Made by a program: the position numbers and the translations under genes | NCBI GenBank assembly: GCA_036768485.1 | Contig: JAVLUZ010000145.1 | Location: forward strand, 18,115,706 to 18,179,705 | DNA length: 64,000 nucleotides | Source: Mermis nigrescens | Lineage: Eukaryota > Nematoda > Enoplea > Mermithida > Mermithidae | Reading direction: 5' to 3' | Notes under the pieces: model-generated | Told to the model about the DNA's origin: nothing | Database searches by the model: none | What the model saw: only the letters and a program-made list of their open reading frames with translations | Shown here: piece by piece, positions 34,401 through 45,242 of the stretch | How the letters are laid out: the number at the start of each line of letters is the position of its first letter | How positions within the stretch are numbered: position 1 is the stretch's first letter

Positions 34401-37400
34401 GCATCGAAATTCAATTTTGAGGGTCTTTATTAGTAGTAAAGCCGGCCCATTGGGAGTCTGTGTGCTTAAGCATATAGCACACGCTTAAGCATAGAGACTC
34501 TGAAAGTATAGGCGAGAAGCGCCGAACTCGAGCGTTCTATTGCGTTCTATTTTTGCATGCTTTTCCGCACTTCAAGACATGTAAGTGCGTGCAAAATAAA
34601 TCATCATCAAAAGCGAAGCGCTAAATTTGGACGTCAAGCTATACAACGGTGATGTCTCAACAGCCCCACCAGTACAACCATCCCAACAGCCCCACCAATC
34701 CCAACAGCCCCACCAAATCCCAACAGTCCCACCGTCCCAACAGCCCCACCATCCCAACAGCCCCACCATCCCAACAGCCCCACCAATCCTAACAGCCCCA
34801 CCATCCCAACAGCCCCACCAAAAATCCCAACAGCCCACCCGTCCCAACAGCCCCACCAGCCCCAACAGCCCCACCGTCCCAACAGCCCCACCAATAATCC
34901 CAACAGCCCCACAAATCCCAACAGCCCCACCAATCCCAACAGCCCCACCAATCCCAACAGCCCCACCGCCCCAACAGCCCCACCAGTCCCAAGAGCCCCA
35001 TCAATCCCAGATGTTCCACCGTTCCAGCGGTCCTACCATTCCAACAGTCGCACTGTCCCAATCACACATGAGCGTGGGGGAGGGGATGTTTAGAGTTTAA
35101 CCCCCCAACCCAAAATTCTGGAAATCTCCTAAATTATGGTAGACCCCAGAATTCTATTTTAGCACATTTCTCGGTCACTTTACCCCACTGGGCGTGGGGG
35201 GTTTAGGCGTATGCGTTCCCCCCTCCCCCGAGAAACCAAAATACCCCCAGAATTCAATTTTTGAATTTTTTGTTTTTTTGCACAATCTGGAATGTGAGAT
35301 ATTTTTGCGAAATGTGATTTGCAAAAAATCCTCACATTCTGCACAAAAACCATCACATCGTCAGATTCCTCTGAAAATCTCAATTAGGCATATCTTATGC
35401 GTGTTTTATAAAAGTCACCTATTTGTGATTGCATCAGCTAACAACTGACCAGCGATCCCCCATATAGACGCTAGCAGAATTGGCAGAAAACCACCTTTCT
35501 GCGTGAGGTTTTATTATTATTGATGATATTACCGACAAAAGTTGAGATTGTTGGAGATATTGTCAACTAAAAATCGGAGCAACTTAGTCAACGATAATTT
35601 TTCCTTCAAAACCAGGCTTAACGTTCTGCATATGAAGAAAACGCATGCTACTAGGCTTAGAATTGAATGAAGTGACGGTAGTGAACAATATTGTGAAGAA
35701 TGCGAGCTGCAACATCATGAATAGTTGACAAAATGAATTAAATCTGTGAAATCTGCGGTAAGAAATTACTTAATAATTTTACTTTAAAAAGACACAAATA
35801 CCTCATGCATGGGATATCAGAAATGAGGAATGATACATCAGAATCTGACCAAATGACGTTTGATGATAGTGATGAAGGCAGTAACGATGAAGATTCTTCA
35901 GATGTGTCTGAAAGCAGCTCAAATGAGGGTGAAATTGAAACTGGTTGGACTAACCCGTTTTGGCGCTTTTTAGTAAAAGTCGTGCTTTCAGATTTTCAAG
36001 ATTTTCCGAATAGTATACGAGACCTTCAAACAGAGCCATTTTACAGCAGTTTTGTTGATAAAATTTATATTTTCTCTATGATCTTTATGACTCAATCCTA
36101 GATGCTCTAAATGAAAGCGAATTAAGGGAAGAACTAGAACGCGCTAATCATTTTTACCGGTACCAATTAAAGTTTGGCAAAAAGAAAGCTGATGAGACAG
36201 CTTGGGCCAGTCGAAAATACATGTTTAAAAAATTGATTAGCAAAAATGCCGATCTATTTGAGGATGAGCAGATGAAACGAGAAGACAATAATGAAGTTAT
36301 CACACCTGTTGAAGAGTCTAGCAGTGCTCTGCTAGACTATCCAGATCGGAAGGGCCGAATCTCTATATTTAAGCGTTTAGCCCGTTTTATGATGTTTTAT
36401 TCGTCGTACTAATCCGTTGTGATGTAGAAATTTGTATTGGTGCTGCCGCCCCGTAAGCCCGTGCTCTATGTTGTGCTGCCTAGCTAATTCTCTGTAAATA
36501 TTTCTGGCTTGTTTTTTCAAAACGGGCCAAAAAAGATCTGCGAGTTTTTCTGATTTTGATGAATTAAGGTGTCGTATTATCGTTGTATAGCCTGACGTCC
36601 AAATTTAGCGCTTCGCTTTCGATGATGTTAATTTTGCACGCACTTACATGTCTTAAAGTGCGAAAAAGCATGCAAAAATAGAACGCTCGAGTTCGGCGCT
36701 TCTCGCCTATACTTTCAGAGTCTCTATGCTTAAGCGTGTGCTATATGCTTAAGCACGGCTATATGCTTAAGCACACAGACTCCCATTGGGCCGGCTTTAC
36801 TACTTATATTTGTGAGGGGTCCGCCGGATTCTTGGAAGAGGTAGGTCCAGACCCCCACGCCTATTTATGGTTTGAACGCCTCGATGTAGTGGGATCGTAA
36901 AAACGTAATGAAGCATTTTCAAGAGTTATTGTTCTAACCTGTGATCTTGAGCCAAGCTGTTTTCGGAAAAAAGTGAGAGAGTGATAGTAATATCAAGCCC
37001 AGCACCAGCGTGAAAAAGACCACTACCAATGCTGTATTATGCCTCGTAGATGCTATGAACATTATGAATGTATAGAGTGCAAAAACAGCCAAAAACGCTG
37101 CAACTTCTGGATCTTTGGCCTCGTATTTCGAATAGTCACTTGCCACATTTGTTGCAATCAGAGCAATCCAAAAAGCTCCGTATGTTGTGAAAGCGCTAAA
37201 ACCAAAATTGTTTCCGGTGCCAAACTCCAAAAGTCCTGCAATAAATCGATCACTATCGCTTCAATTTCACCATCAGTTTTCAAAGAGATTTATTACTATG
37301 CTTTGTTAGAAAAGGAGAAATGACTTCTTTAGCCGCAGTCTATTAAGCAACAATTTTTCCCCGACATTGTACAAAAGAATATATTAAGCCGATTTATACT

Positions 37401-40400
37401 AATTGCATTAAAAAGTAGACGTGTATTAATCAATCGTTAGTTTACAGACAAAATCAGGATTTCATTCTTTGCCTTTGAAAACGTTATCATTGTAGTGAGT
37501 GTTCTTTAGCGTATGAAAGCGTTTATTGTTTTGTGCTCACCTGCAATAAACTGGGCTAATCCACCATAAATCATGCCTAACCAAAAAACCGGGCCCGATT
37601 TTAGACAGCCTAAATTGTGAAGCTGCAGTAATAAGGTCGTAATACCGAATCCAGCTAGTCCAACTACAGCAGGATTGCCTAGCTTTTTTGGCTTATTGGC
37701 AACAAGCTCAGTAGTATTCCGCGTAACTTGATCTATTAATTGCTCAATCAGAAATTGCATTTCCTGAAAAAATAACTGTTCTGGCCATAGGTATACAGCA
37801 AAGTCGATCAGCAGGGAGTCAGCCGAACTGGGGAGGGTCAAAAATTGAGCTTTTTTGCCATCAAAAATTGGTATGAGTGTTAAAATAGCGTTAAAACTAC
37901 GTTATTATCCTCTGGGCCGGTTTTAATATAGCGACTTAAGTCTGAACTTAGCGGTTTCAATAAGAATTTTAAGTTCAGACTTAAAAGTCCGGACTTAAGT
38001 CCGAACTTAAGAATAAGCTGGTTTCAATAGAGTAAAGTCCGAACTTTAAAAAAATTAAGTTCCGACTTAAGTTGCAAATATTTAAGACAGCACGGAGCTG
38101 TCTTAAGTCAGTTAATTGGTACGAGTAGTATTTTTTAGCTATCACTTTGGTTGTAATAAATATTGTTTTATTGTTTTCGTACAAAGAGTTTACCATTGCA
38201 ACGAATATTGAATAAGATTTCTCGAAAATATATGATTATGTTTAAGAATAAAGCCAGTTAATGAAATGTTTTTGACATAAAAGCTAGATTTAGAATATGC
38301 TTTATATTCATTTCCGGAATAAATATAAATATCTTTATTCTACACGATTTAGAAACTAATGTAAACAAAAATAAAAAAATTAACAACAAAGTTCGGATTA
38401 ACTGAGCAGAATTATCCGGAAACGTGAAACTTCAGCCTAAGGTGATCCTGTGATTAAAAAACCATCGGTGATCTAAATTAGAGTGAGAACTACTTCTCCA
38501 AAACTAGGCGAATCTCATAAAGTTCGTTTTCTCTAATGTAATGAAATGTTTCAATGACAGGCGTGGACAGCATTTCATCATAGAATGTATATTCAAAAGT
38601 TTTGATAGAATATCGTTTGAAGAAAATTCAATCATTTCGAGGCAAACGTGAAGCCAATACTAAAATTCAACAAGCTGCCTGTTGTTTACACAGGGCGTGG
38701 GGTTAGATCATCGAGAATCTGGTAGACCCCCAGAAATCGATTGACCCCCCCCGTATGTTTTTTGTGATTTTTGCAAGTTTAACGCTATTTAGACTCCAGA
38801 ATTTGGCTGCAGTCCATGTACGACTACATCTAAATGATAATATTTCCAAATTGTAATAATTCTTAAATCGTAGTAAGATCGCTTCTCTTCATAATTTGTT
38901 TTGGCATAAGACAGCATGAAAGTGTCGTGATGACCAACATGATCTACGAGGGGGTTCAAAACACCTTAGTTTTTACCTCATCCCCAGAATTCGTGTTTAT
39001 GCAGAAAATTCCTAGAAAGGCGCTGTTCTAAGCGTTTTTAGCTATCGTTTTGCTCAAACGTGCCAAATCTTCGGCGCTTCGCGCAACGTATATATTCATT
39101 ATTCGATCATACGAGCATTTTGTGTAATTTATTCAAATTTTTTGATATTTGTTCGAAATTGTTTTTGTTTTTCACGTTTTAGAAAGATAGAGCATCATCA
39201 TAACGCCAAAAAATGTTTTTAACCCGTGTCCACCGTTTTTGAGCTCAAAAAATTATAGAAAAACTTTTTGTTCCACTCCCCTACTCCTCCAGAATTCCCA
39301 TTCTATGCATGTTTGGTAATGACCAATTGTTTGTAACCAAAAGTCCTGTGATATTTACAGTTAATTTATTAATCCAACGGTTTATAATCTGTGTTTCGGC
39401 ATGTTTGACTGCTCACATAGCGTACGTGCGCGCATGATCTTAAGTTTGAACTCTCTTTAGAACTTAAGTTTGGACCTAAGTTCGGAATTAACGAGTTTCA
39501 ACTTAAATTTTTATTGAAACCGACTTAAGTTCAGACTAAACCTAGTTCGAACTTAACGACTTAAGTTCAGACTTAAGTTTAAGATGGAACTTGTCTTATT
39601 GAAACCGGCCCCTGATCAGTTAGAAGCACCTTTGAAGAAAATTTTTAATTTTCAACCGTTTTGGCCTTAATTTTGCCTCATTTTTCCCTGAAAAATTTTC
39701 TATTTTCCCATTCTGGAGGTCTAGACCCCAAACTTCCCATGTGCATGTCTCGTTCTGGTTATTTAATATTTCACTTATTCTGTCAATAGATAAGTGGATA
39801 TTTTCTACGTACTTATTTCTGTTAAATAATCTGCCCCTAAACGTGAATTATAGGAGAAACTTTTAGTTTGTGGAAGCGAGTAGAAAACGTGTGTGGAGTA
39901 CAACTGTTCAACAGGCTTACGCTGACAAATAATTCACTGGTCACTAAATCAGATCAAAGCATTAGATTTAGGAATTTCAGATAAGTTAAAAGCATTAATA
40001 ATAGAATAAGTATCCAAAACACATCAGTTGCAACTAATTTGCTATGAGCACTAGAAATGTGTCTGCATAAGCAATTAAAGTCTGTTACACACAAGTTTGG
40101 CCAAAAATTTTAAAAACTTTCTCCGGCAATAAGCTGACAGATTGTGATTATAGCATTGATATAATATGTGATTATCGTAACCTCTCGGCTTACTGTCGAT
40201 GAAAATTCTTGAAATTCATGTAGGAAGTTATGTGAAACAGACAGCATTAGGAGTAACGCTTAGACAATTTAGATTTAAATTCTCATGGAAAGAGACAACC
40301 ATTCTGGTGATATCGCTCTGGGTATACTGGAACTAATAAAGCTAAAAAACTGAGCAGCATATACTCAGTGGGCATAAGGGGGTTCGATTGAAATTAAATC

Positions 40401-40603
40401 AAATTAACCATGGTCGACATCTGCAAGGGAGGACTAATGTCAGTACGGTACTTTGTTACCTTATACTAGATGGATTGGAATAAATAAAATAAAATGAGGG
40501 TATAAAGAACACAAATACTTAGCATTTCTTGTTCATCAGTCTCATTAAGTCGCCTTAGTTGCAAAATTCGTCTTCTTACGTCGTCAACGTCCGATTCAAC
40601 CAT
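31211..40603 (-). CDS. GPR1/FUN34/YaaH (AceTr) family transporter, minus-strand paralog
   Basis: Predicted six-helix membrane transporter of the family that moves acetate or succinate with protons in yeasts and bacteria; the substrate here is inferred. Exons in reading order: about 40603-40526, 37763-37541, 37235-36939 and 31437-31211, giving roughly 275 residues against 190-300 in the family. Family marks: GNPAVVGLAGFGITTLLL (TM1, in place of the NPAPLGL signature), YGGLAQFIAG (end of TM2), LEFGTGNNFGFSAFTTYGAFW (TM3), then two hydrophobic helices, KITG and ALYVLAHLIFLE (TM6), and LPVGPPVHKWFG. The + strand paralog shares intron positions, except that the last junction falls inside the Gly codon here. 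The exon 1 donor is not settled. Intron 3 (5.5 kb) holds several transposons, yet the reading frame is intact in exons 2-4, so the gene looks functional. Confidence 0.88.
31660..31945 (+). repeat. Family B dispersed repeat (AceTr minus intron 3)
   Basis: Runs from the CAGGCATCCACATGGAGG start to TTAGCCATGCTGTGCATC, with AATGAGGCAAAATGAGGG and GCTCAAAATTGACCAG inside. An open frame across it on the + strand is repeat-derived. Confidence 0.75.
32272..32788. mobile_element. 517-bp MITE with exact 8-bp target duplication
   Basis: Starts GGCTGAATCCGATCCTGG and ends with the reverse complement of GGCTGAACCGATCCTGG. The inverted repeats are about 38 bp and include GCACGCCGCCAGTTCTG. Flanked by AAAAAATG on both sides (32264-32271, 32789-32796); uninterrupted family E copies have this 8-mer once. 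The 8-bp duplication fits hAT, P or Merlin type transposons. No transposase is encoded. Confidence 0.9.
32930..33188 (-). mobile_element. Family A hAT-like MITE, copy 4, nested in family E
   Basis: A 259-bp reverse-oriented element (CATACCTGGGCGTG ... CCGCCCACCTATG), flanked by TTCGCAGC (32922-32929) and GTCGCAGC (33189-33196), 7 of 8 matching. Confidence 0.83.
33236..34429. other. Intronic gene-free tract of AceTr minus paralog
   Basis: AT-rich to about 34160. The part near 34350-34429 is a family G repeat that continues at 36804, having been split by the 2.37-kb element. No coding exon was recognised on either strand. Confidence 0.45.
34660..35010 (+). repeat. 18-bp minisatellite inside the transposon
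   Basis: Around 20 units of CCCAACAGCCCCACCAAT and shorter variants. Strongly strand-asymmetric (C-rich on +), so open frames appear on both strands: Pro/Gln-rich on +, Gly/Leu/Trp-rich on -. Units of similar composition occur in the arms of the element at the window's left edge. Confidence 0.92.
35742..36412 (+). pseudogene. Broken C2H2 zinc-finger ORF of the transposon
   Basis: An in-frame TAA (35739-35741) follows a possible ATG two codons before the finger. The finger ICEICGKKLLNNFTLKRHKY then LMHG has C-x2-C-x12-H-x4-H spacing. An acidic Ser/Asp/Glu linker follows, then GWTNPFWRFLVKVVLSDF. A frameshift between about 36056 and 36101 moves the frame to one encoding LYDLYDSILDALNE, a charged helical stretch and ISKNADLFEDEQMKRE, ending at 36412. 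Its place between the arms suggests it is the element's own gene or a captured one. I do not recognise the C-terminal part, and no transposase catalytic motif is visible. Confidence 0.7.
36939..37235 (-). CDS. AceTr minus paralog, coding exon 3 (TM3-TM5)
   Basis: Acceptor TATTGCAG, donor GTTAGA, 297 nt. Encodes LLEFGTGNNFGFSAFTTYG, a DYSKYEAKDPE loop and two hydrophobic helices ending SHFFPKTAWLKITG. The family motif TGN.F...AF..YGAFW is intact. Confidence 0.93.
37541..37763 (-). CDS. AceTr minus paralog, coding exon 2 (TM1-TM2)
   Basis: Acceptor TTTTTTCAG, donor GTGAGC, 223 nt. Encodes EMQFLIEQLIDQ, the signature GNPAVVGLAGFG and YGGLAQFIAG. It ends one base into a Gly codon, as does the same exon of the + paralog. 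Confidence 0.9.
37800..39760 (-). repeat. Family B repeat split by a foldback element
   Basis: The first half (37800-37914: GGGAGGGTCAAAAATTGAGC ... GCGTTAAAACTACGTTATT) and second half (39611-39760: AGCACCTTTGAAGAAAATTT ... CCCATGTGCATGTC) are consecutive parts of one reverse-oriented B copy, separated by 1.7 kb of inserted DNA. All of it lies in intron 1 of the minus-strand transporter. Confidence 0.78.
37915..39610. mobile_element. 1.7-kb foldback element with GGCCGGTTT ends and TTAAGTC clusters
   Basis: The ends are GGCCGGTTTTAATA and the reverse complement of GGCCGGTTTCAATAAGAC. Each end carries several copies, in both orientations, of short words such as GTCCGAACTTAAG and AAGTTCAGACTTAAG, so each end can fold on itself. 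CTG flanks both sides and may be a target duplication. The interior holds a family G fragment (38690-38830) and a reverse family E copy (about 38985-39300). No transposase was recognised. Confidence 0.75.
40526..40603 (-). CDS. AceTr minus paralog, coding exon 1
   Basis: Starts MVESDVDDVRRRILQLRR and continues to NETDEQE, matching MVSARDQDLKVD...QILSASK..ENEKA in exon 1 of the + paralog. An acceptor-like ATTATAG lies immediately before the ATG, so a 5' UTR intron or trans-splice site is possible. No GT donor in phase 0 lies directly after the last conserved residues; the nearest is GTATTT in phase 1 two codons later, which would pair with an alternative acceptor (GGCCAG) near 37781 instead of 37764. 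Confidence 0.6.
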
Positions 40604-43600
40604 TCTATAATTTGACTTCAGGGTGAAAAATGATTCTCGACGAGGAAATTTTTTTAAAATATGAATCCTGATAGGATTTCTAAAATAAATAAATAAATTG
40701 CTTAATAAGATCGACGTGAATAAATTTCTCATATTCCTTTGCACAATTCGTGTGCAAATCATCAATTGATACACTAGTGTTGCAGCAAACAAAACAAGGC
40801 TATATGAATAACGCAGAAGAGACAGAGAGGTAGCAGCTCATTTCGACTCTGATCTTTAGTTTTTCACTGTAATTTTCGTACTATCAGCTCGGGCACTCTT
40901 TTCATATAAGGGTCAAAGATCTTATTTATTCCGCAAAAATATAGAAAAAGTAGACAACACTATAAAGATTGACCTTTAAGCTTTGCTCTGAGAATATAAA
41001 ATTTAATTGCAGCGAGTTTTTCACGACAGTAAGACATATTCGGCAATTAAGTAATCTAAATCGAGCCTTATCTTGCATAAGCTTACGTTTTTACTATTTA
41101 TTTCTGAATGCTCACTGCATACGTAGCATGTCTTTTCCTTGTAAGTGAACGGTAGGTATTAAACAAGAAGGAAATGCTGATAACAACTGATGTGTTTTGG
41201 ATACGACAGCAAATTTTGTAGGAATATGATACCCCCGATTACTGTTTATCGATACGCATTTATTATGTCTACAAAAACTGTGAAAAATGAATTAAAAATC
41301 TGTTTATTTCATCTTCCATTTAATGTTGGTAGGTTCTGTTTGGAAAATACTTGATTTTTCCGATATTTAAGTCTTTTTAAAAACTTATTAATCGTATAGC
41401 GACAGTATTTCATGATCGAGGATTTGTTGTCCGCTTCTTACTTTGAGAATGCTATAGAATGTAAAAGTGCGAACAAGGTTCAATTTCGGAGAATGCTGCT
41501 TCGCATCGGAAGAAATAGCTTATTGATCTAAAATCTGACCCCTATCGTTCTAAGCCTTCTGTAGGTTTTGCTGACTCTAGGCCAACGCTTTACGGTAATT
41601 TCAATGAATTAGATGGAATGAAATTATTATAATCTATCGGCATCCCGGAAAGTCATGGCCAAAGTTATGTGAAATAAGCACAGATGGCAATAACAACGTC
41701 AAAGCCATTTTGGGATAAAACTAATTCTTTCGAGAATAGTGTGTGCCCAGCAAGCTCTGTTTCAAACTTTCGCGAAAATAAAAGCATTGTTTGGTAAGTA
41801 CAGATTGTGACTCACACCTTTATAATTATAGTCTGTTTTACGAAATTGCTCTTGGAAATTGATCTAATTTTCAGCGTTCAAGTAGCAAATGTTTTATAGG
41901 CATCCTACAATATTACAATTTTGCTTATTAAAACTTTATTAACTACTAAGCACAGTATTGATAGTTGCTTCAGTCTAAATGCTTTTGTAGGCGATTTGCA
42001 TTGACAAAAATCGATTTTTTTGCATACAGTTTCGTAAAATAGACTATAACAATATGTACGTAAGGAATTGATCGCAAGAAATCAATAAGCTAATCAAAAT
42101 CGGTATTAGCAATAGTAAGTCCACTCTTCAACGTTATATAGGTGTGAGAATTTTCCTTTGCGCAAAAATTTAAAAGTTGCGGGGAAACTGCGAAAATAAT
42201 ACATATTACACTCTGAATGAAAATATCTTATCAGAGGACACGAATTGGTTGTAACACGCGGTATGTAGTGATTTCTTTACAATAGAATCTATAAATAACA
42301 ACTTCGTAAGCGTCTAAGATGCATAATAATTGATGATCATTAAAACCATTTCAAGAGCACGAAACAAAGAAAACGTTCGACTGGTTTATTACAAACATTA
42401 TTGTTTTACGCCAAACAAATCTTGTTTTTCTATTAAAAAATATAAGAGGATGTGCCTAATGAGCAAAACAAATGTACGTATTTGCATAATAAAATATGCT
42501 AAGAGCCGAAGAACCCAAACGTGGTAGCATTCATGCTATTATTGTGCGCCGCTTCAGCACGCACTAAGGTGTATGTTAACTATGCAGGGAAGTAAGAAAT
42601 TTCCTGCACTTTTGATCTTATAGGACCACGTGGTATTTTTCGTTCTGCATCAAATAATAAAAAATAAAATTTAGATAAGAAAGAAGTATGTGCGCAAGCA
42701 TAACTGTACATATTTGTGCATAGCATACCTGTGCACGACTATAAATGTATGCGTGAAAGTGTGTATGAAAATACTTTCAAAAATGGAGACAGATAAAAAT
42801 AATCTTTCACAAAGGATCATTAAAAGACCTTAGACTCGAAAAAATTAGCAATACAATGTTTTATCAGTCAGCTCCGCGAATGAGAAATTAAAGCATTAAG
42901 GTCAATTGATCCGTCGCCGCTCAAAAGCGTAGTTGTGGGGGATAATAGGGGGGACTATTGCCCCAAAATTTTGAAAGTATGAATACTTCAAACAAGAGCC
43001 CTCCACAGGGAAAATTAAAAATTCCTAAAGCGTATCTGATAGACCTTTAAGAATAGATTTTAGCTCACCTTTTGAGCAAGCCCATAATACAAGATATTTT
43101 TTATTCAATGCAATTAAGACCCAGTTGAATTAGTTAAAACTTTTTTCTTCTTCGCTGTGTAGATCTCGCTGAAAAAAGTTCAAAAATGCCATTATTTTGC
43201 CTGCGGTTGTTGAGATATATAACTAAAGTTTTCGTCTTCAATAAATTCAAAAGGCCAGTTGCGCTACTGTCGCCGTCTTTAATTTCACAGTTAAAGGATA
43301 GTATTTTTTAATCTACGTTTTCCTATGACAAAAATCTCGCTTTCCTATATGCGCATGCATTATTATACTTAGCTGTTTTAATGTTTCCTCAACGGGGCTG
43401 AATCTAATCAAATTTTCACCCTGTAATCCTCGATGCGAAATCGCCATTTTGTTCGGGCTTTACAAATGTAACAGCGATATTAGTGCTTTTAAGCATTTTC
43501 TGACTGAAAATTTTCCGCAAGATTCTTACTGTTCTCTTTCATTGAATAATTTCGGCGAAAATTACTAAATTCTCATCAGCTTCTCACTACAATTTTTTCA

Positions 43601-44350
43601 ATGTAAAAATCGGAAGCGAATATTAGGCGTATCCGTTTATTTCCGTAGTCGCACAATGTTCGACATAGCCAAAATCGATGCCACACGTAATAAATGAAAA
43701 ACCCAACGTCTGGAAGCTTGCTCCATTTTTTCGATAATCGGGCTACAAAATAAGATGGGAGAAATCAACAATACGCTCGATGCGAGCTATTTTTGAGTTA
43801 GATAAAGAATCGTCTCATTATTTGTTTCACATTGCTCAAAGAAATTACGTTCTTTGAACTGAATGTTTGATTAGAAATGGAGAAAACAACCAATTCTAGT
43901 GAAAAATTGTTTAATGATATTAACTTGAATGTGAGGCTCAGACTTTTATGCGACTATTGACCGTGCTGATATCCCACAAAATTCAAACGGCAAAGCAGAG
44001 GAAATAATAGGCATTGCCAGGAGTATTGCGATTCTTTGGAGTTCAGGATTCATTATCAAACATTATTTTCGAATTGACAAGAAATGACAAACTTGCGGAA
44101 AGTAACAATACATCGTATGGTGTAGTGTGTAGAGATCAGCATTGTTGTTATTTCAGTCATCCTTCCTAAGGTTGATTCAAAAATTCTGCAGTCACTTGAC
44201 AATCTTGGCAGAAATTACAGTAATTGTCGGAGTTTACAGGTGCAAATGGTGACTAAGTACTGACAGTTGTGGCGATGTTGCCACAAAGCATATTATACAA
44301 AATAGATAATGCAAAATTTTTAAGCATGTGTTGACATATGCAAAGTAGTT
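40604..44350. other. Intergenic tract between the divergent transporter genes, part 1
   Basis: Any 5' control sequences of the minus-strand transporter would lie just above 40603, but no TATA-like or other promoter can be assigned with confidence. The tract holds a small MITE (41827-42048) and a repeat at about 42910-43090 shared with 58870-59060 (CCAAAATTTTGAAAGTA block). A 65-codon open frame at 42330-42527 has no recognised family. Confidence 0.4.
41827..42048. mobile_element. Short MITE with TATAGTCTGTTT ends
   Basis: Begins TATAGTCTGTTTTACGAAAT and ends with the reverse complement of TATAGTCTATTTTACGAAAC. The terminal TATA would fit a TA target duplication as in Tc1/mariner elements. 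It shares TATAGTCTGTTT with the element at 53252-53803. Confidence 0.65.
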
Positions 44351-44356
44351 GTACAC

Positions 44357-44540
44357 TTGCAAAGAAAAATGCTCCGATAGAGCAATGTCCATCATTAAGG
44401 ACACAAAAGGAGGGGACTAGGGAATAGTTAGTTACCTATGTATGCCTTGCCTGTGAAAGTTGTAAGAATCTACTATTAATTAGACTTCCGCTTAAAACAC
44501 AAAAAATCATATATTCTGCGGCTTCTGAAAAAAGCGTGTC
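44357..44540 (+). mobile_element. Solo family D arm
   Basis: GCAAAGAAAAATGCTCCGAT, AAGGAGGGGACTAGGG and ATATTCTGCGGCTTCTGAAA match the left D arm, but no right arm follows; a reverse family C fragment comes next. Confidence 0.65.
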
Positions 44541-44584
44541 TTCACAAAACATTGTTTATTGACTCAGAAAAAGAAATTACGAGG

Positions 44585-44757
44585 AGCAATTAAAAAAATA
44601 AACAAAAAAGAGTAGTTTTTGATTATCTATCATTTAAAAAGACCGCACCTTTCAGATGTGACTCGTTGTTGCTGTAGAGAGGTAGACATATGTTCGGGGT
44701 ACCCACGTATATTATACATACGTAGGTACGCGCTAACGCGCTACCAATGATACATGC
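44585..44757 (-). repeat. Family C head fragment, reverse orientation
   Basis: On the minus strand it reads GGTAGCGCGTTAGCGCGTACC, then the CTCTACAGCAACAACGAGT leader and GGTGCGGTCTTTTT. It corresponds to only the first about 170 bp of family C. Confidence 0.7.
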
Positions 44758-45242
44758 GAGTATATTTGAATGGAAGTTGATGATTGATAAATCGAATTCT
44801 AGCTGCAATATTTTGCTTCGGCCAAAATTTTGAAATATAAAGTTTTGCATCTCCTAATGAAGCAAAATATATTCAGTTTGGAGATTTTTACTAGAAATCA
44901 ATTTTTAGCACTTCGTGCTGAATGGCCGATTGTTTTATTAATACGAGGAGTACTTCATTCGAGTGCTTTTGAAAAAATTATTCTTTTCATTATGCAAAAG
45001 CACTTTTGGTTAACGTCGAAGAATATCGACATTTCGAAAAAAAATTTCTGTCGAAACCTTGCCGACTAATTTTTAAACTACAAAATCATATGCTTATTAC
45101 GTTTTTCAGCAGATGATAGCGAAAGACTTTGTTTGATTGGGCATTAAAACCACTTTTGAAATAGAAACAGAAAAGCATGTCGGTCCTCATGTTCAGCTTC
45201 GGATGCGTCGATTCTGATTGTGAAACAATCAGTTTTGAGTTT

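Larger units (their letters stand above)
34433..36803. mobile_element. 2.37-kb DNA transposon, ~215-bp inverted repeats, TTA duplication
   Basis: The arms 34433-34650 and about 36588-36803 are near-identical reverse complements, starting GTAGTAAAGCCGGCCCA. Both are rich in GCTTAAGC; the right arm has one extra GCTTAAGCATATAGC unit. TTA flanks both ends (34430-34432, 36804-36806), and the family G repeat continues across the insertion. It contains an 18-bp minisatellite, a family A fragment (about 35185-35300) and a broken zinc-finger gene. A 3-bp TTA duplication occurs in PIF/Harbinger elements, but the arms are long for that group and no transposase is recognised. Confidence 0.85.

Noticed and set aside
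34627..35100. 157-residue Pro/Gln-rich and overlapping Gly/Trp-rich open frames
   Set aside because: They are translations of an 18-bp minisatellite in several frames and on both strands, with no unique coding sequence.
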